DNA of 48,823 nucleotides from an uncultured Eubacterium sp. (GTDB taxonomy: Bacteria > Bacillota > Clostridia > Lachnospirales > Lachnospiraceae), in assembly GCA_910584065.1 (NCBI GenBank), contig CAJTZN010000028.1, positions 1 to 48,823 on the forward strand, in the 5' to 3' direction. A program made the translations under genes and the position numbers. Under the pieces are notes generated by a model that was not told where the DNA came from, did no database searches, and was given only the letters and a program-made list of their open reading frames with translations. Of the stretch, positions 8,205 to 17,343 are shown in pieces; position 1 is the first letter of the stretch; every line of letters starts with the position of its first letter.

Positions 8205-8925
8205 TTTATGGTATGGTACGAGCCATGCCCTGAAACATATTGATATGCACATTCCGGAAAAGGAAATTACCGCACTGATCGGCCCTTCCGGCTGCGGAAA
8301 ATCCACCTATCTGAAAACGCTGAACCGGATGAATGATCTGGTGGAAAACTGCCGCATCGAAGGAGAGATCACTCTTTCCGGCGTTGACATTTACAAGGCA
8401 ATGGATGTAAATATACTGCGAAAACGTGTCGGCATGGTGTTTCAGAAACCCAATCCATTCCCGATGAGCATTTATGATAACATTGCGTATGGTCCGAGAA
8501 TCCATGGGATACGGTCAAGGGTAAAACTGGATGAAATTGTGGAACGTTCCCTGACACAGGCGGCGATCTGGGATGAATGTAAAGACCGATTGAAAAAAAG
8601 CGCATTAGGCATGAGCGGGGGACAGCAGCAGAGACTCTGCATTGCAAGGGCGCTGGCAGTAGAGCCGGAAGTTCTTTTGATGGATGAACCGACATCTGCC
8701 TTAGATCCCATCTCGACTTCAAAGATTGAAGATTTAGCGATGGAACTCAAGGAAAAATATACGATCATCATGGTTACCCACAATATGCAGCAGGCGGTGC
8801 GGATCGCGGATAAGACGGCTTTTTTCCTGTTGGGCGAGGTCGTGGAATTTGATGATACGCAGACGATGTTCTCTACACCATCCGATCAGAGGACAGAGGA
8901 CTATATTACAGGGAGGTTTGGATAA
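8173..8925 (+). CDS. pstB: Phosphate ABC transporter ATPase PstB
   Basis: A 250-residue cytoplasmic ATPase that powers the Pst importer. Walker A is GPSGCGKST at 37-45. The signature motif is LGMSGGQQQRLC, Walker B is VLLMDEPTSALDP, and the H-loop is in VTHNMQQA. Length and motifs are standard. The start region lies in the second copy of a 109-bp duplication and overlaps the preceding 38-codon ORF by eight bases. The stop overlaps the phoU start by one base (TAATG). Confidence 0.96.
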   Translation: MNNMITTKDLNLWYGTSHALKHIDMHIPEKEITALIGPSGCGKSTYLKTLNRMNDLVENCRIEGEITLSGVDIYKAMDVNILRKRVGMVFQKPNPFPMSIYDNIAYGPRIHGIRSRVKLDEIVERSLTQAAIWDECKDRLKKSALGMSGGQQQRLCIARALAVEPEVLLMDEPTSALDPISTSKIEDLAMELKEKYTIIMVTHNMQQAVRIADKTAFFLLGEVVEFDDTQTMFSTPSDQRTEDYITGRFG

Positions 8926-9590
8926 TGCGCAATAAATTTGACAGACAGTTATCTCAGCTTAATACAGAACTTGTTACAATGGGGGCCTTGTGCGAGGAGG
9001 CGATCACAAATGCCGTGAAGTATCTTACGGACAATGATGAAAACAATAAGATCATGTGCCTGGATGCCGACCGGCAGATCGACAAAAAGGAGCGGGACAT
9101 CGAAACACTCTGCCTCAAACTGATCTTACAGCAGCAGCCCGTGGCAAAAGACCTGAGGATCGTCTCGGCAGCCCTGAAGATGATCTCAGATATGGAGCGC
9201 ATCGGAGATCAGGCAGCAGACATTGTGGAGATCGCACCTTACGTGGCGAAAAAAGGAACTCTCGGCGAAACACATATCCGGGAAATGGCCGAGGCGGCTA
9301 TCAAAATGGTGTCGGAAAGCGTAGAATCGTTTGTGAAAATGAATCTGGACATCGCTTATCTCGTTATTGAACATGACAATATCGTAGACGATTTATTTGA
9401 CAAGGTAAAGAAAGAATTGATAAAATCAATAGCAGAAGGACTGGACGATGCCGAAGCTCTTATGGATTTGCTCATGATCGCGAAATACCTTGAACGGATC
9501 GGCGACCACGCAGAGAATATTGCCGAATGGGTCATCTATTCGATAACCGGGGCACATCGGAAAAGGTCTGAACATAAAGAGGACAATTGA
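8925..9590 (+). CDS. phoU: Phosphate signalling protein PhoU
   Basis: A 221-residue all-helical protein made of two PhoU repeats, each carrying the metal-binding E/D-x-x-x-D type motif (DMERIGDQAADIVE and KYLERIGDHAENIAEW). PhoU links the Pst transporter to the PhoR kinase and damps the response when phosphate is sufficient. It is coupled by a one-base overlap to pstB and stands 17 bases before the response-regulator gene. Confidence 0.95.
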   Translation: MRNKFDRQLSQLNTELVTMGALCEEAITNAVKYLTDNDENNKIMCLDADRQIDKKERDIETLCLKLILQQQPVAKDLRIVSAALKMISDMERIGDQAADIVEIAPYVAKKGTLGETHIREMAEAAIKMVSESVESFVKMNLDIAYLVIEHDNIVDDLFDKVKKELIKSIAEGLDDAEALMDLLMIAKYLERIGDHAENIAEWVIYSITGAHRKRSEHKEDN

Positions 9591-9607
9591 TCCGGAGGAG
9601 GAACAAG

Positions 9608-10285
9608 ATGATCGATCTGGTAGAGGATGATGACAATATAAGGAAACTGGTATGCTATGCCCTGACAAAAGAGGGCTTTGAAGTCCAGGGCTACTCTTCT
9701 CCAAAGGAATTCTGGCAGGGGATCGATACAGAATTGCCGGAATTGGTTTTACTGGACATAATGCTGCCGGAAGAAGACGGATTGTCCATTCTGAACAAAC
9801 TGAAAAATCATGCTGAAACAGAACACATCCCCGTCATTATGCTTACCGCAAAGGGAAGTGAATTTGATAAAGTCACCGGTCTGGATATGGGGGCGGATGA
9901 TTATGTGGCAAAACCTTTTGGCACGATGGAACTGATCTCGAGGGTGCGGGCAGTGCTCCGGCGTTATGAAAAAACAAACAGAGACAAAATATATGAAATC
10001 GGAGAATTGTATGTGGAACCTGCGAAGCATATCATTACCGTATCCGGAAAGGCTGTGTCACTTTCTTATAAAGAATATCTGCTGCTAATGGTCCTGCTGG
10101 AAGCAGAGGGCAATGTGGTGGAACGCGACCGGCTCCTGACCAGTGTATGGGGACAATATTACACGGAATCAAGGACGCTGGATGTGCATATCCGAAAATT
10201 GCGGGTAAAGCTGGGAGATGCCGGTAAGCTGATCCAGACTATAAAAGGAATTGGTTATAAATTAGGAGGCGTTTTGGATGAATAA
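9608..10285 (+). CDS. phoP: OmpR-family phosphate response regulator
   Basis: A 225-residue two-component regulator. The start at 9608 has GGAGGAGG six bases upstream. The receiver domain shows the acidic pocket VEDDDN (residues 5-10), the phospho-acceptor D50 in LLDIMLPEEDG, and the conserved lysine in AKPFG. The C-terminal half is an OmpR/PhoB winged helix (DVHIRKLRVKLGD near the end). Its place behind phoU and before a sensor kinase, and the PhoP box at the operon front, make a PhoP/PhoB role very likely. The operon would then be autoregulated. The symbol is given from context. Confidence 0.85.
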   Translation: MIDLVEDDDNIRKLVCYALTKEGFEVQGYSSPKEFWQGIDTELPELVLLDIMLPEEDGLSILNKLKNHAETEHIPVIMLTAKGSEFDKVTGLDMGADDYVAKPFGTMELISRVRAVLRRYEKTNRDKIYEIGELYVEPAKHIITVSGKAVSLSYKEYLLLMVLLEAEGNVVERDRLLTSVWGQYYTESRTLDVHIRKLRVKLGDAGKLIQTIKGIGYKLGGVLDE

Positions 10286-11951
10286 AAAAATTTTCCGCTC
10301 TTCGCTGCTCACAGTCTGTCTCGTTTTGATCGCTACCATTGCATTGATCATGGGACTTTTATTCCATTTCTTTGAGAAGCAGATACAGACAGAGCTTGCA
10401 AATGAGGCAGTTTTTCTGGCTGAAGCCGTTGAACGTGAGGGAACGGAATATCTTGACGAATTTGGCAGCAAGAGTAACAAAGTTACTCAGAATAACCGTA
10501 TCACGTTAATTGACAAAGATGGAGCCGTGCTGTTTGACAGCCGGGCAGGCGCGTCTGAACTGGATAATCACGCTGGCCGGGATGAGATCAAAGCAGCGAT
10601 GAAAGATGGGGAAGGCATGAGTATCCGCTATTCCAAAACACTGACGGAAAAAACCGTAAATTACGCTTTGCGGCTTTCGAACGGCAGCATATTGCGGGTT
10701 TCCACGGAACAGTACACGGTAATTACGATCTTGCTCGGAATGCTCCAGCCGCTTCTGATCATCATGATCGTTGCATTGATCCTGACGCTCGTGCTTTCCT
10801 CACGGGTATCGAAATCGATCATAGAACCGATCAACCGACTGGATCTGGAAGCGCCGGAAAATAATGACACTTATGAGGAACTGACACCACTGCTCCGAAA
10901 AATTGCAGACCAGAAAGAGACCATTGCGGAACAGCTGGCAGATGCCCGCAAAAAACAGAAAGAGTTTAACCTGATCACAGAAAATATGAGCGAGGGCTTT
11001 CTGGTCATTGACTCGGATGCAAACCTTCTGACTTATAATTCAGCCGCACTAAGCCTGCTTGAGATCGTACCTCCTGCGGACCGGAACGTTCTGCTGTTCT
11101 GCCGGGCAAAAGAGTTTCGTGATGTGATTTCAGATGTGCTGTCCGGAAAACGGACCGAAACTATCATGGTGCGGAACGAACGCAGTTACAGTTTGATCGC
11201 CAATCCGGTTTTTGAGAAAGAAGCTGTGATCGGAGCCGTTATCGTTATTCTGGATATTACGGAACGTGAAAAAAGAGAAGCGCTGAGGCGGGAATTTACG
11301 GCCAATGTTTCCCATGAACTGAAAACTCCGCTGACTTCTATTTCCGGCTTTGCTGAACTCATGAAAACAGGGGAAGTTTCAGAGAAAGACGTCATCGATT
11401 TTTCGGCTTCTATTTATGAGGAGGCACAGAGGCTTATTACACTGGTAAACGATATTATCAAAATTTCGGAACTTGACGGGCAGAACATCCGGCTTGAACA
11501 TGAACGGGTGGATCTATACGAATTGTCAAATGAGGTGATCGGCCGACTGGAAAATGAAGCAGGTAAAAAGAATGTCACGTTCCACCTGATCGGCGGCAGG
11601 GCAGAGATCGTGGGCGCACGCAAAATCCTGGATGAAATGCTCTACAACCTTTGTGATAATGCGATTAAATATAATACAGAAAATGGTACGGTAGACGTCC
11701 TGGTAAATCAGACCGGAGATGATGTGAATGTAACCGTGCGGGATACCGGAATCGGCATTCCAGCGGCACACCAGAGCAGGGTATTTGAGCGATTTTACCG
11801 GGTCGATAAGAGCCACTCAAAGAAAGTAGGCGGAACGGGCCTTGGCCTTGCCATTGTAAAGCATGGCGCTATGTACCACCATGCAAAAATCAGTATGGAG
11901 AGTACCGTTGACGCGGGAACTACCATAACCCTGGCATTTTCGAAAAAGTAG
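10278..11951 (+). CDS. phoR: PhoR-type sensor histidine kinase
   Basis: A 557-residue membrane kinase overlapping phoP by eight bases. Helices at about residues 8-30 and 150-178 bracket an extracellular domain of some 120 residues. A short HAMP-like linker and a PAS region follow (NLITENMSEGFLVIDSDANLL). The H-box is VSHELKTPLTSISGF with H346. The N, G1 and G2 boxes are YNLCDNAIKYN, DTGIGIP and GGTGLGLAI. The architecture is that of PhoR. No clear terminator was seen in the 113 bases downstream. Confidence 0.9.
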   Translation: MNKKIFRSSLLTVCLVLIATIALIMGLLFHFFEKQIQTELANEAVFLAEAVEREGTEYLDEFGSKSNKVTQNNRITLIDKDGAVLFDSRAGASELDNHAGRDEIKAAMKDGEGMSIRYSKTLTEKTVNYALRLSNGSILRVSTEQYTVITILLGMLQPLLIIMIVALILTLVLSSRVSKSIIEPINRLDLEAPENNDTYEELTPLLRKIADQKETIAEQLADARKKQKEFNLITENMSEGFLVIDSDANLLTYNSAALSLLEIVPPADRNVLLFCRAKEFRDVISDVLSGKRTETIMVRNERSYSLIANPVFEKEAVIGAVIVILDITEREKREALRREFTANVSHELKTPLTSISGFAELMKTGEVSEKDVIDFSASIYEEAQRLITLVNDIIKISELDGQNIRLEHERVDLYELSNEVIGRLENEAGKKNVTFHLIGGRAEIVGARKILDEMLYNLCDNAIKYNTENGTVDVLVNQTGDDVNVTVRDTGIGIPAAHQSRVFERFYRVDKSHSKKVGGTGLGLAIVKHGAMYHHAKISMESTVDAGTTITLAFSKK

Positions 11952-12005
11952 AGTCTGCCGCGGATGGCGGATGATCGATCTTCCCCGGTTTCTCCATCAT
12001 TAATA

Positions 12006-12034
12006 TTGACATCGTTCGTTTTTGCGCATATAAT
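12006..12034 (+). promoter_or_regulatory. Consensus sigma-A promoter of the DNA methylase gene
   Basis: TTGACA at 12006-12011 and TATAAT at 12029-12034 are separated by exactly 17 bases, a perfect consensus. The predicted start lies about 25 bases before the methylase ATG. GGAGG at 12053-12057 provides the ribosome site. Strong methylase expression would protect the host before the nuclease acts. Confidence 0.85.
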
Positions 12035-12064
12035 ACACATTATAAACAATTCGGAGGAACTACG

Positions 12065-14245
12065 ATGCCATTACAATCTGTAAAAGAAACAGCTAAAAGA
12101 TTTCAAATTTCAGAGAGGAGAGTTCAAAAATTATGCGAAGAAGGCCGCATCGATGGTGCACAAATGATAAGCAATGTCTGGGTCATTCCAGACACTGCAA
12201 AAAAACCATCCGATGAGCGTTACAGCACTGAAATTGATCATATGCTTTCTTTAGCTGACTTATGCAAAGAGTTGTCTATTTCTGTTGCAACTGGCCGCAA
12301 TTGGGTAAAACTCGGAAAATTAGTTCCCGCTTCATCCATAAAACGCACTCCCTATTTCACATGGGAGTATGTTTCCAAACTAAAAAACGATCTCCAGAAT
12401 GGCAAGATTTCCGCACTAAAAAGCAGAAGAAATAAAAAGTATATTTCCGGTAACAGCATTTACCGTTCCTATGTTTCCGAAACATCGGAAAACTTACCGC
12501 TGATCGAATCCGTTATTGACATGATCGAACAGAATGAAATTGAAATTACCGAAGAACTGACTTTAGCACTTCTTGCCGACTGCGCGATCCAATTAATCCT
12601 TTACCGAACGGAAAAGAAAACAGAACCGGATGGTCTCCGAGGCTTTCTAGAAGGTAAATATAAAAATAATCCTTATCTGTTTTTGGTCAGTGATCTGCTT
12701 GGTCAAACCACTTTACCATCTGAAACAACACCATCTGAAACAACTGAAAAGTATGCCAAATTGCTGACAGTACGTTATGTATATGAAACGAATGAGGATA
12801 TTCTTGGACTCCTCTACCTGTCATTGAAAAACATGGGAAGCAGAAAAGCCACAGGTTCTTACTACACCCCCACGAAAATTGTAAAAAAACTTTGTGCAAG
12901 TCTTCTACAGAAAAACGAGCCGAAAGGTAAAACCATTTTGGATCCCTGCTGCGGTACAGGAAATTTTTTACTCCAGCTACCCGACTCTTTTGATCCGAAA
13001 CATGTATTTGGCAATGATATTGATACGATCAGTGTTAAATTGGCGAGAATCAATTATGCCCTAAAATTCATGATACCAGAAAAACATATGATCTACTCTC
13101 ATATAACCGAACAGGACTACCTGCTTTTCTCCCCTGATCAGAAATTTGATTTTATCATCGGTAATCCGCCGTGGGGATATGAGTATTCAAAGACAGAAAA
13201 AGAACTGCTTCGTACTAAATTTATAAGCGCTGCAGGCTCAAACATTGAATCTTATGACGTATTTATCGAGCAGGCATTTCAAAATTTAAAACAAGGCGGT
13301 ATCCTGGCATTTATTCTTCCGGAGGCATTCCTGAATGTCAAAGCACATTCTCCGATTCGGCAGTTATTGCTGAATAAAAACTCGATCCAGTATCTCGAAT
13401 ATTTAGGTAACGCTTTTGACAAGGTACAATGCCCTTGTATCCTGCTGCAAAGCATTCACACAGGTGCCGCATTTTCAGCCATCGGCCTAACCGTTCATGA
13501 CGGGGATCGAACTTTTACGATACAAAATGAAAGAAACATAACCGCTGATTGTTTCTCCTTCCGCACAACAGATGAAGAATATCATTTGTTAAAAAAAATT
13601 GAAAACAGCGGCCATAAAACCACCCTGAAAGGACAGGCGGCCTTTGCCTTGGGAATCGTTACCGGTAACAATAAAAAATTTATTACGAATGCAAAACGAG
13701 CAAATAACGAAATGATACTGAAAGGCTCCGACCTTTGCAAATATAGGTTTCATGACACCGATCATTACATCGTTTTCAAACCGGAATCATTTCAGCAGAT
13801 TGCACCCACAAAGTATTACAGGGCAGAAGAAAAGCTCCTCTATCGTTTTATATGTAACCAGCTGGTTTTTGCATACGATAACAGGAAAACGCTGTCATTA
13901 AATAGTTGTAATATACTGATCCCACAAATTCCGGGTATAAGTGTAAAATATGTCATGGCAGTTTTAAATTCAAGGATTGCCCAGTTTTATTTTAAAAAGA
14001 CATTTCATTCTGTGAAAGTACTCCGGTCACATATTGAACAGATCCCGATTCCCATTACAAATACGGAATCGCAGGAACATATCATCCGGCTGGCGGATTT
14101 GATCCTTTCTGCCACGAATGAAAACGATATAACAGAAACCTATGACGAAATCGACCGTGAGATTGCTGAAATTTATGGCCTTAGCGGGGAAGAACACTTA
14201 TTGATAAAAGAAACGATGAAGGGGGAAAATTTATTTTTATATTAA
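12065..14245 (+). CDS. Type II N6-adenine DNA methyltransferase with N-terminal helix-turn-helix
   Basis: A 726-residue modification enzyme predicted to methylate adenine at N6. The AdoMet motif I is ILDPCCGTGNF (D293) and the catalytic motif IV is GNPPWGY (N367-W370). The preceding SYYTPTKIVKKL resembles the N6_Mtase/Eco57I-type domain. The C-terminal third (residues about 500-690) looks like a TaqI-type target-recognition region (LNSCNILIPQIPG, VLRSHIEQIPIP). Residues 1-110 contain two helix-turn-helix-like segments (KETAKRFQISERRVQKLCEE and LADLCKELSISVATGRNWVK), which could bind its own promoter. The gene is AT-rich compared with groEL and the division genes, a sign of transfer. It converges on and overlaps by nine bases the nuclease gene. 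The recognition sequence cannot be read from here. Confidence 0.85.
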   Translation: MPLQSVKETAKRFQISERRVQKLCEEGRIDGAQMISNVWVIPDTAKKPSDERYSTEIDHMLSLADLCKELSISVATGRNWVKLGKLVPASSIKRTPYFTWEYVSKLKNDLQNGKISALKSRRNKKYISGNSIYRSYVSETSENLPLIESVIDMIEQNEIEITEELTLALLADCAIQLILYRTEKKTEPDGLRGFLEGKYKNNPYLFLVSDLLGQTTLPSETTPSETTEKYAKLLTVRYVYETNEDILGLLYLSLKNMGSRKATGSYYTPTKIVKKLCASLLQKNEPKGKTILDPCCGTGNFLLQLPDSFDPKHVFGNDIDTISVKLARINYALKFMIPEKHMIYSHITEQDYLLFSPDQKFDFIIGNPPWGYEYSKTEKELLRTKFISAAGSNIESYDVFIEQAFQNLKQGGILAFILPEAFLNVKAHSPIRQLLLNKNSIQYLEYLGNAFDKVQCPCILLQSIHTGAAFSAIGLTVHDGDRTFTIQNERNITADCFSFRTTDEEYHLLKKIENSGHKTTLKGQAAFALGIVTGNNKKFITNAKRANNEMILKGSDLCKYRFHDTDHYIVFKPESFQQIAPTKYYRAEEKLLYRFICNQLVFAYDNRKTLSLNSCNILIPQIPGISVKYVMAVLNSRIAQFYFKKTFHSVKVLRSHIEQIPIPITNTESQEHIIRLADLILSATNENDITETYDEIDREIAEIYGLSGEEHLLIKETMKGENLFLY

Positions 14246-14971
14246 CTCTTTTACTTTTGCTAAAAGATCTGTTTCCTCAACCGAAAATGGAAAAAGCTCT
14301 TCCTCTGTCATAAACACCTGCCCTTCAAATACCTCATTTGCAGAGTCCGTATGTTCTCGTCTGTGTTGAGACACAAGTTTACCCGTTTGACAGAGCTGCA
14401 CACTTGTTAAGACCCAGTAAAGTAAAATATCTTTACAAACACCAATCCAAACAAAAACATCACAACAGGACGGTTTCAACTGTTGAAAATGATATTGGAA
14501 ATTTTCTCTTTGGGCATCTTCATGTGAATATGCCCTACTTGACAAACTTCCCTTTTTAGTTGTGTTGTTTGCTCTGCAAGCCTTAACTTCAATCCGAATT
14601 CCATCAAGCCATAAATCAAACTCCCCATCGAAAGAAGGATAAACCCGTGATAAATTCTGTTTCGTTGCTTTTGTAAATTGAGGAAAAAGCTGCATAATAT
14701 GCTGTTCTCCCCACATTTGACCAAACGTACGGGGCGCCATTTCAAATAAATATAAAAAAGGACTATTTTTCTGAACACGCTCGTTATATTCATTACTCAT
14801 CGCAAGATAATCTTCAAAACTAATTTTCCCAATGGAAAGTAAATAAGCCAGCATCCTGCTTTCTGTTCCAAATGGTTCTGCGGATGTCTCATTCCTGATA
14901 GATTCGATAATCGCTTTATCACCATCGGAATTTTGTAATAAGTATTCAATCTTCTCTCGTAACTCTTTCAT
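14237..14971 (-). CDS. Predicted type II restriction endonuclease, PD-(D/E)XK fold
   Basis: A 244-residue protein opposite and overlapping the methylase. The catalytic core is visible as D119 (DGEFDLW), then E128-V-K130 (GIRIEVKAC), a D-x8-E-x-K spacing typical of type II enzymes. The segment FLYLFEMAPRTFGQMWGEQH precedes it and may belong to the DNA-binding part. Pairing with a solitary DNA methylase is the main evidence for restriction. I do not recognise the exact subtype. The base composition is AT-rich like the methylase. The ribosome site is weak, which fits low nuclease expression. Confidence 0.75.
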   Translation of the reverse strand: MKELREKIEYLLQNSDGDKAIIESIRNETSAEPFGTESRMLAYLLSIGKISFEDYLAMSNEYNERVQKNSPFLYLFEMAPRTFGQMWGEQHIMQLFPQFTKATKQNLSRVYPSFDGEFDLWLDGIRIEVKACRANNTTKKGSLSSRAYSHEDAQRENFQYHFQQLKPSCCDVFVWIGVCKDILLYWVLTSVQLCQTGKLVSQHRREHTDSANEVFEGQVFMTEEELFPFSVEETDLLAKVKELI

Positions 14972-15010
14972 AAATTACACTTCTACACTTCCTTTTGCTT
15001 CTGTCTATTC

Positions 15011-15036
15011 AAAACGCCCGCTCTTCCGAGCGGGCG
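15011..15036 (-). terminator. Rho-independent terminator after groEL
   Basis: CGCCCGCTC (15015-15023) and GAGCGGGCG (15028-15036) form a perfect 9-bp stem with a four-base loop. On the minus strand it is followed by TTTT. It lies 23 bases after the groEL stop and separates the chaperonin operon from the restriction gene. Confidence 0.85.
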
Positions 15037-15058
15037 CCTCTATTTTTATTCCATTGTC

Positions 15059-16684
15059 TTACATCATGCCCATGCCGGGAGCTCCGCCGGCTGGCATCGG
15101 TGGTACATCTTCTTTGATATTGGCAACGACGGACTCTGTCGTCAACAGCGTAGATGCTACGCTCGTCGCATTCTGGAGCGCGCTCCTCGTCACCTTCGCC
15201 GGGTCAAGGATACCATTCTCAACCATATTTACATACTCTTCCTTCAGCGCATCGAACCCGAAGCCCGGTTTCTCTGCCGCCACTTTATCGATGATCACGG
15301 AACCTTCCAGTCCTGCGTTTTCCGCGATCGTGCGGAGCGGTGATTCCAGTGCGCGCAGGATAATGTTGGCGCCTGTCTTCTCGTCGCCTTCCATATCAGA
15401 AGCAAGTTTCGACACTTCTTTTGCCGCGTGGATATAAGCGGAACCGCCTCCTGCGATGATTCCTTCCTCCACAGCCGCTCTCGTTGCTGCCAGCGCATCT
15501 TCCATACGGAGTTTTGCCTCCTGCATCTCGGTCTCTGTCGCAGCGCCTACACGGATGACTGCTACGCCGCCTGCCAGTTTTGCCAGACGCTCCTGCAGCT
15601 TCTCGCGGTCGAAATCCGATGTCGTCTCTTCGATCTGCTTGCGGATCTGGGATACGCGTGCCTCGATCTCGCCCTTATCCCCTTCGCCGTCTACGATGAT
15701 CGTATTTTCTTTCTGTACTTTTACCGATTTCGCACGGCCGAGCTGATCCATCGTCGTATCTTTCAGATCCAGTCCGAGTTCCTCTGTGATCACTTCACCG
15801 CCGGTAAGGATCGCAATGTCTTTGAGCATCTCTTTTCTTCTGTCACCATAGCCGGGAGCTTTTACAGCTACGACCTGGAATGTGCCGCGCAGCTTATTCA
15901 GTACGAGTGTGCTCAGCGCCTCGCCCTCTACGTCCTCTGCGATAATGAGAAGTTTCGCGCTCGACTGTACGACCTGCTCAAGGAGCGGAAGGATTTCCTG
16001 AATGTTGGAAATCTTTTTATCTGTAATAAGGATATATGGATTTTCCAGATTTGCTTCCATTTTATCCATATCCGTTGCCATATAAGCGGAAAGATAACCG
16101 CGGTCAAACTGCATTCCCTCTACGAGATCCAGTTCGGTCATCATCGTCTTCGATTCCTCGATCGTGATCACGCCGTCGTTTGAAACTTTCTCCATCGCAT
16201 CGGCTACCATCTCGCCTACCTGCTCATCTCCGGCCGAAATTGCTGCCACTTTCGCGATCTGCTCTTTGCCCTGCAACGTCTCGCTCATCTCTTTGATCGC
16301 ATCAACTGCACAGTCTGTCGCTTTTTTCATGCCCTTGCGCAGGATGATGGGGTTCGCGCCTGCTGCCAGGTTCTTCATGCCCTCGTTGATCATCGCCTGT
16401 GCCAGCACGGTAGCTGTTGTCGTACCGTCACCGGCTACGTCATTTGTCTTCGTAGCCACTTCTTTTACAAGCTGTGCTCCCATATTTTCAAACGCGTCTT
16501 CCAGTTCGATCTCTTTTGCGATCGTCACGCCGTCGTTTGTAATGAGCGGTGCGCCAAACGATTTATCAAGAACGACGTTACGTCCTTTTGGTCCCAGTGT
16601 TACGCGTACGGTGTCTGCCAGTTTATTTACGCCAGTCTCAAGTGCTGATCTGGCCTCTACTCCAAATTTGATTTCCTTTGCCAT
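15059..16684 (-). CDS. groEL: Chaperonin GroEL (Hsp60)
   Basis: A 541-residue 60-kDa chaperonin subunit that forms the double-ring folding chamber with GroES. The N terminus MAKEIKFGVEARSALETGVN, the ATP-binding NDGVTIAKEIELEDAFENMG and VAGDGTTTATVLAQ segments, and the flexible Gly/Met tail (GGAPGMGMM) are all standard. AGGAGG stands five bases before the ATG. It is the second gene of groES-groEL, 68 bases after groES, with a terminator behind it. Confidence 0.98.
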   Translation of the reverse strand: MAKEIKFGVEARSALETGVNKLADTVRVTLGPKGRNVVLDKSFGAPLITNDGVTIAKEIELEDAFENMGAQLVKEVATKTNDVAGDGTTTATVLAQAMINEGMKNLAAGANPIILRKGMKKATDCAVDAIKEMSETLQGKEQIAKVAAISAGDEQVGEMVADAMEKVSNDGVITIEESKTMMTELDLVEGMQFDRGYLSAYMATDMDKMEANLENPYILITDKKISNIQEILPLLEQVVQSSAKLLIIAEDVEGEALSTLVLNKLRGTFQVVAVKAPGYGDRRKEMLKDIAILTGGEVITEELGLDLKDTTMDQLGRAKSVKVQKENTIIVDGEGDKGEIEARVSQIRKQIEETTSDFDREKLQERLAKLAGGVAVIRVGAATETEMQEAKLRMEDALAATRAAVEEGIIAGGGSAYIHAAKEVSKLASDMEGDEKTGANIILRALESPLRTIAENAGLEGSVIIDKVAAEKPGFGFDALKEEYVNMVENGILDPAKVTRSALQNATSVASTLLTTESVVANIKEDVPPMPAGGAPGMGMM

Positions 16685-16752
16685 GATGACCTCCTAATTT
16701 TCATTACAAATTTACAATCCATTAACAACCATTTTGCTTCTTTTCTCTGCTC

Positions 16753-17040
16753 TTACTCTTCTACGATCGCTACAATATCATTCTGACGGACAACGACATA
16801 TTCGTTATCCTCTAATTTTACATCTGTGCCGGAGTATTTTGAATAGATCACTTTGTCACCGACCTTCACTTCCATCTTCACTTCTTTTCCGTCTACCATA
16901 CCGCCCGGTCCAACTGCGATCACTTCAGCCTGCTGCGGTTTCTCCTGCGCCTGGCCAGGAAGAACGATACCGGATTTCGTAGTTTCCTCTGCGTCCAACT
17001 GCTGCAAAACAACTCTGTCGCCCAATGGTACTAATTTCAT
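16753..17040 (-). CDS. groES: Co-chaperonin GroES (Hsp10)
   Basis: A 95-residue co-chaperonin forming the lid of GroEL. The start MKLVPLGDRVVLQ at 17040 is supported by GGAGG eight bases upstream; the longer upstream frame runs through the leader and is rejected. The mobile loop (DAEETTKSGIVLPGQAQEKPQ) and the C-terminal VVRQNDIVAIVE are typical. The promoter and a CIRCE element lie 93-160 bases upstream, so HrcA control is expected. Confidence 0.97.
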   Translation of the reverse strand: MKLVPLGDRVVLQQLDAEETTKSGIVLPGQAQEKPQQAEVIAVGPGGMVDGKEVKMEVKVGDKVIYSKYSGTDVKLEDNEYVVVRQNDIVAIVEE

Positions 17041-17132
17041 TTCTATTTCCTCCATTCTTTTTTCCATGCGCACACGACCTTTCATACTGCTGCCAGTTCG
17101 GACATGCACACACAAACTTTCTTCGCTTCCTG

Positions 17133-17159
17133 TTAGCACTCTCTTTCATTGAGTGCTAG
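17133..17159. promoter_or_regulatory. CIRCE operator (HrcA site)
   Basis: TTAGCACTC (17133-17141), nine bases, GAGTGCTAG (17151-17159) matches the CIRCE consensus with one change in the last base. It is just downstream of the groES -10 box, where HrcA binding blocks transcription at normal temperature. Confidence 0.95.
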
Positions 17160-17170
17160 CGATTGATTTT

Positions 17171-17199
17171 ATAATAGCCACTTCTTTCTTTATTTGCAA
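17171..17199 (-). promoter_or_regulatory. Predicted groESL promoter
   Basis: On the minus strand TTGCAA (17199-17194) and TATTAT (17176-17171) are 17 bases apart. The CIRCE operator follows within about 12 bases of the -10 box. Confidence 0.65.
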
Positions 17200-17278
17200 A
17201 TCGTACCTCTTTGCTTTTTGTGGCTTTTTCCCGCTTTTTCTTAATATTCCTCTCGTTTTCTCCCATTTTCTCACTTTA

Positions 17279-17307
17279 TTGCATTCTTCTTCCCCCTATG
17301 GTAAAAT
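17279..17307 (+). promoter_or_regulatory. Predicted promoter of the DUF6062 gene
   Basis: TTGCAT (17279-17284) and TAAAAT (17302-17307) are 17 bases apart. AGGAGG at 17332-17337 follows. The 303 bases between groES and this gene hold only the two divergent promoters and CIRCE; nothing else was seen. Confidence 0.6.
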
Positions 17308-17343
17308 AAGTGAGGAAAACCACAGCCAATCAGGAGGTAAATC

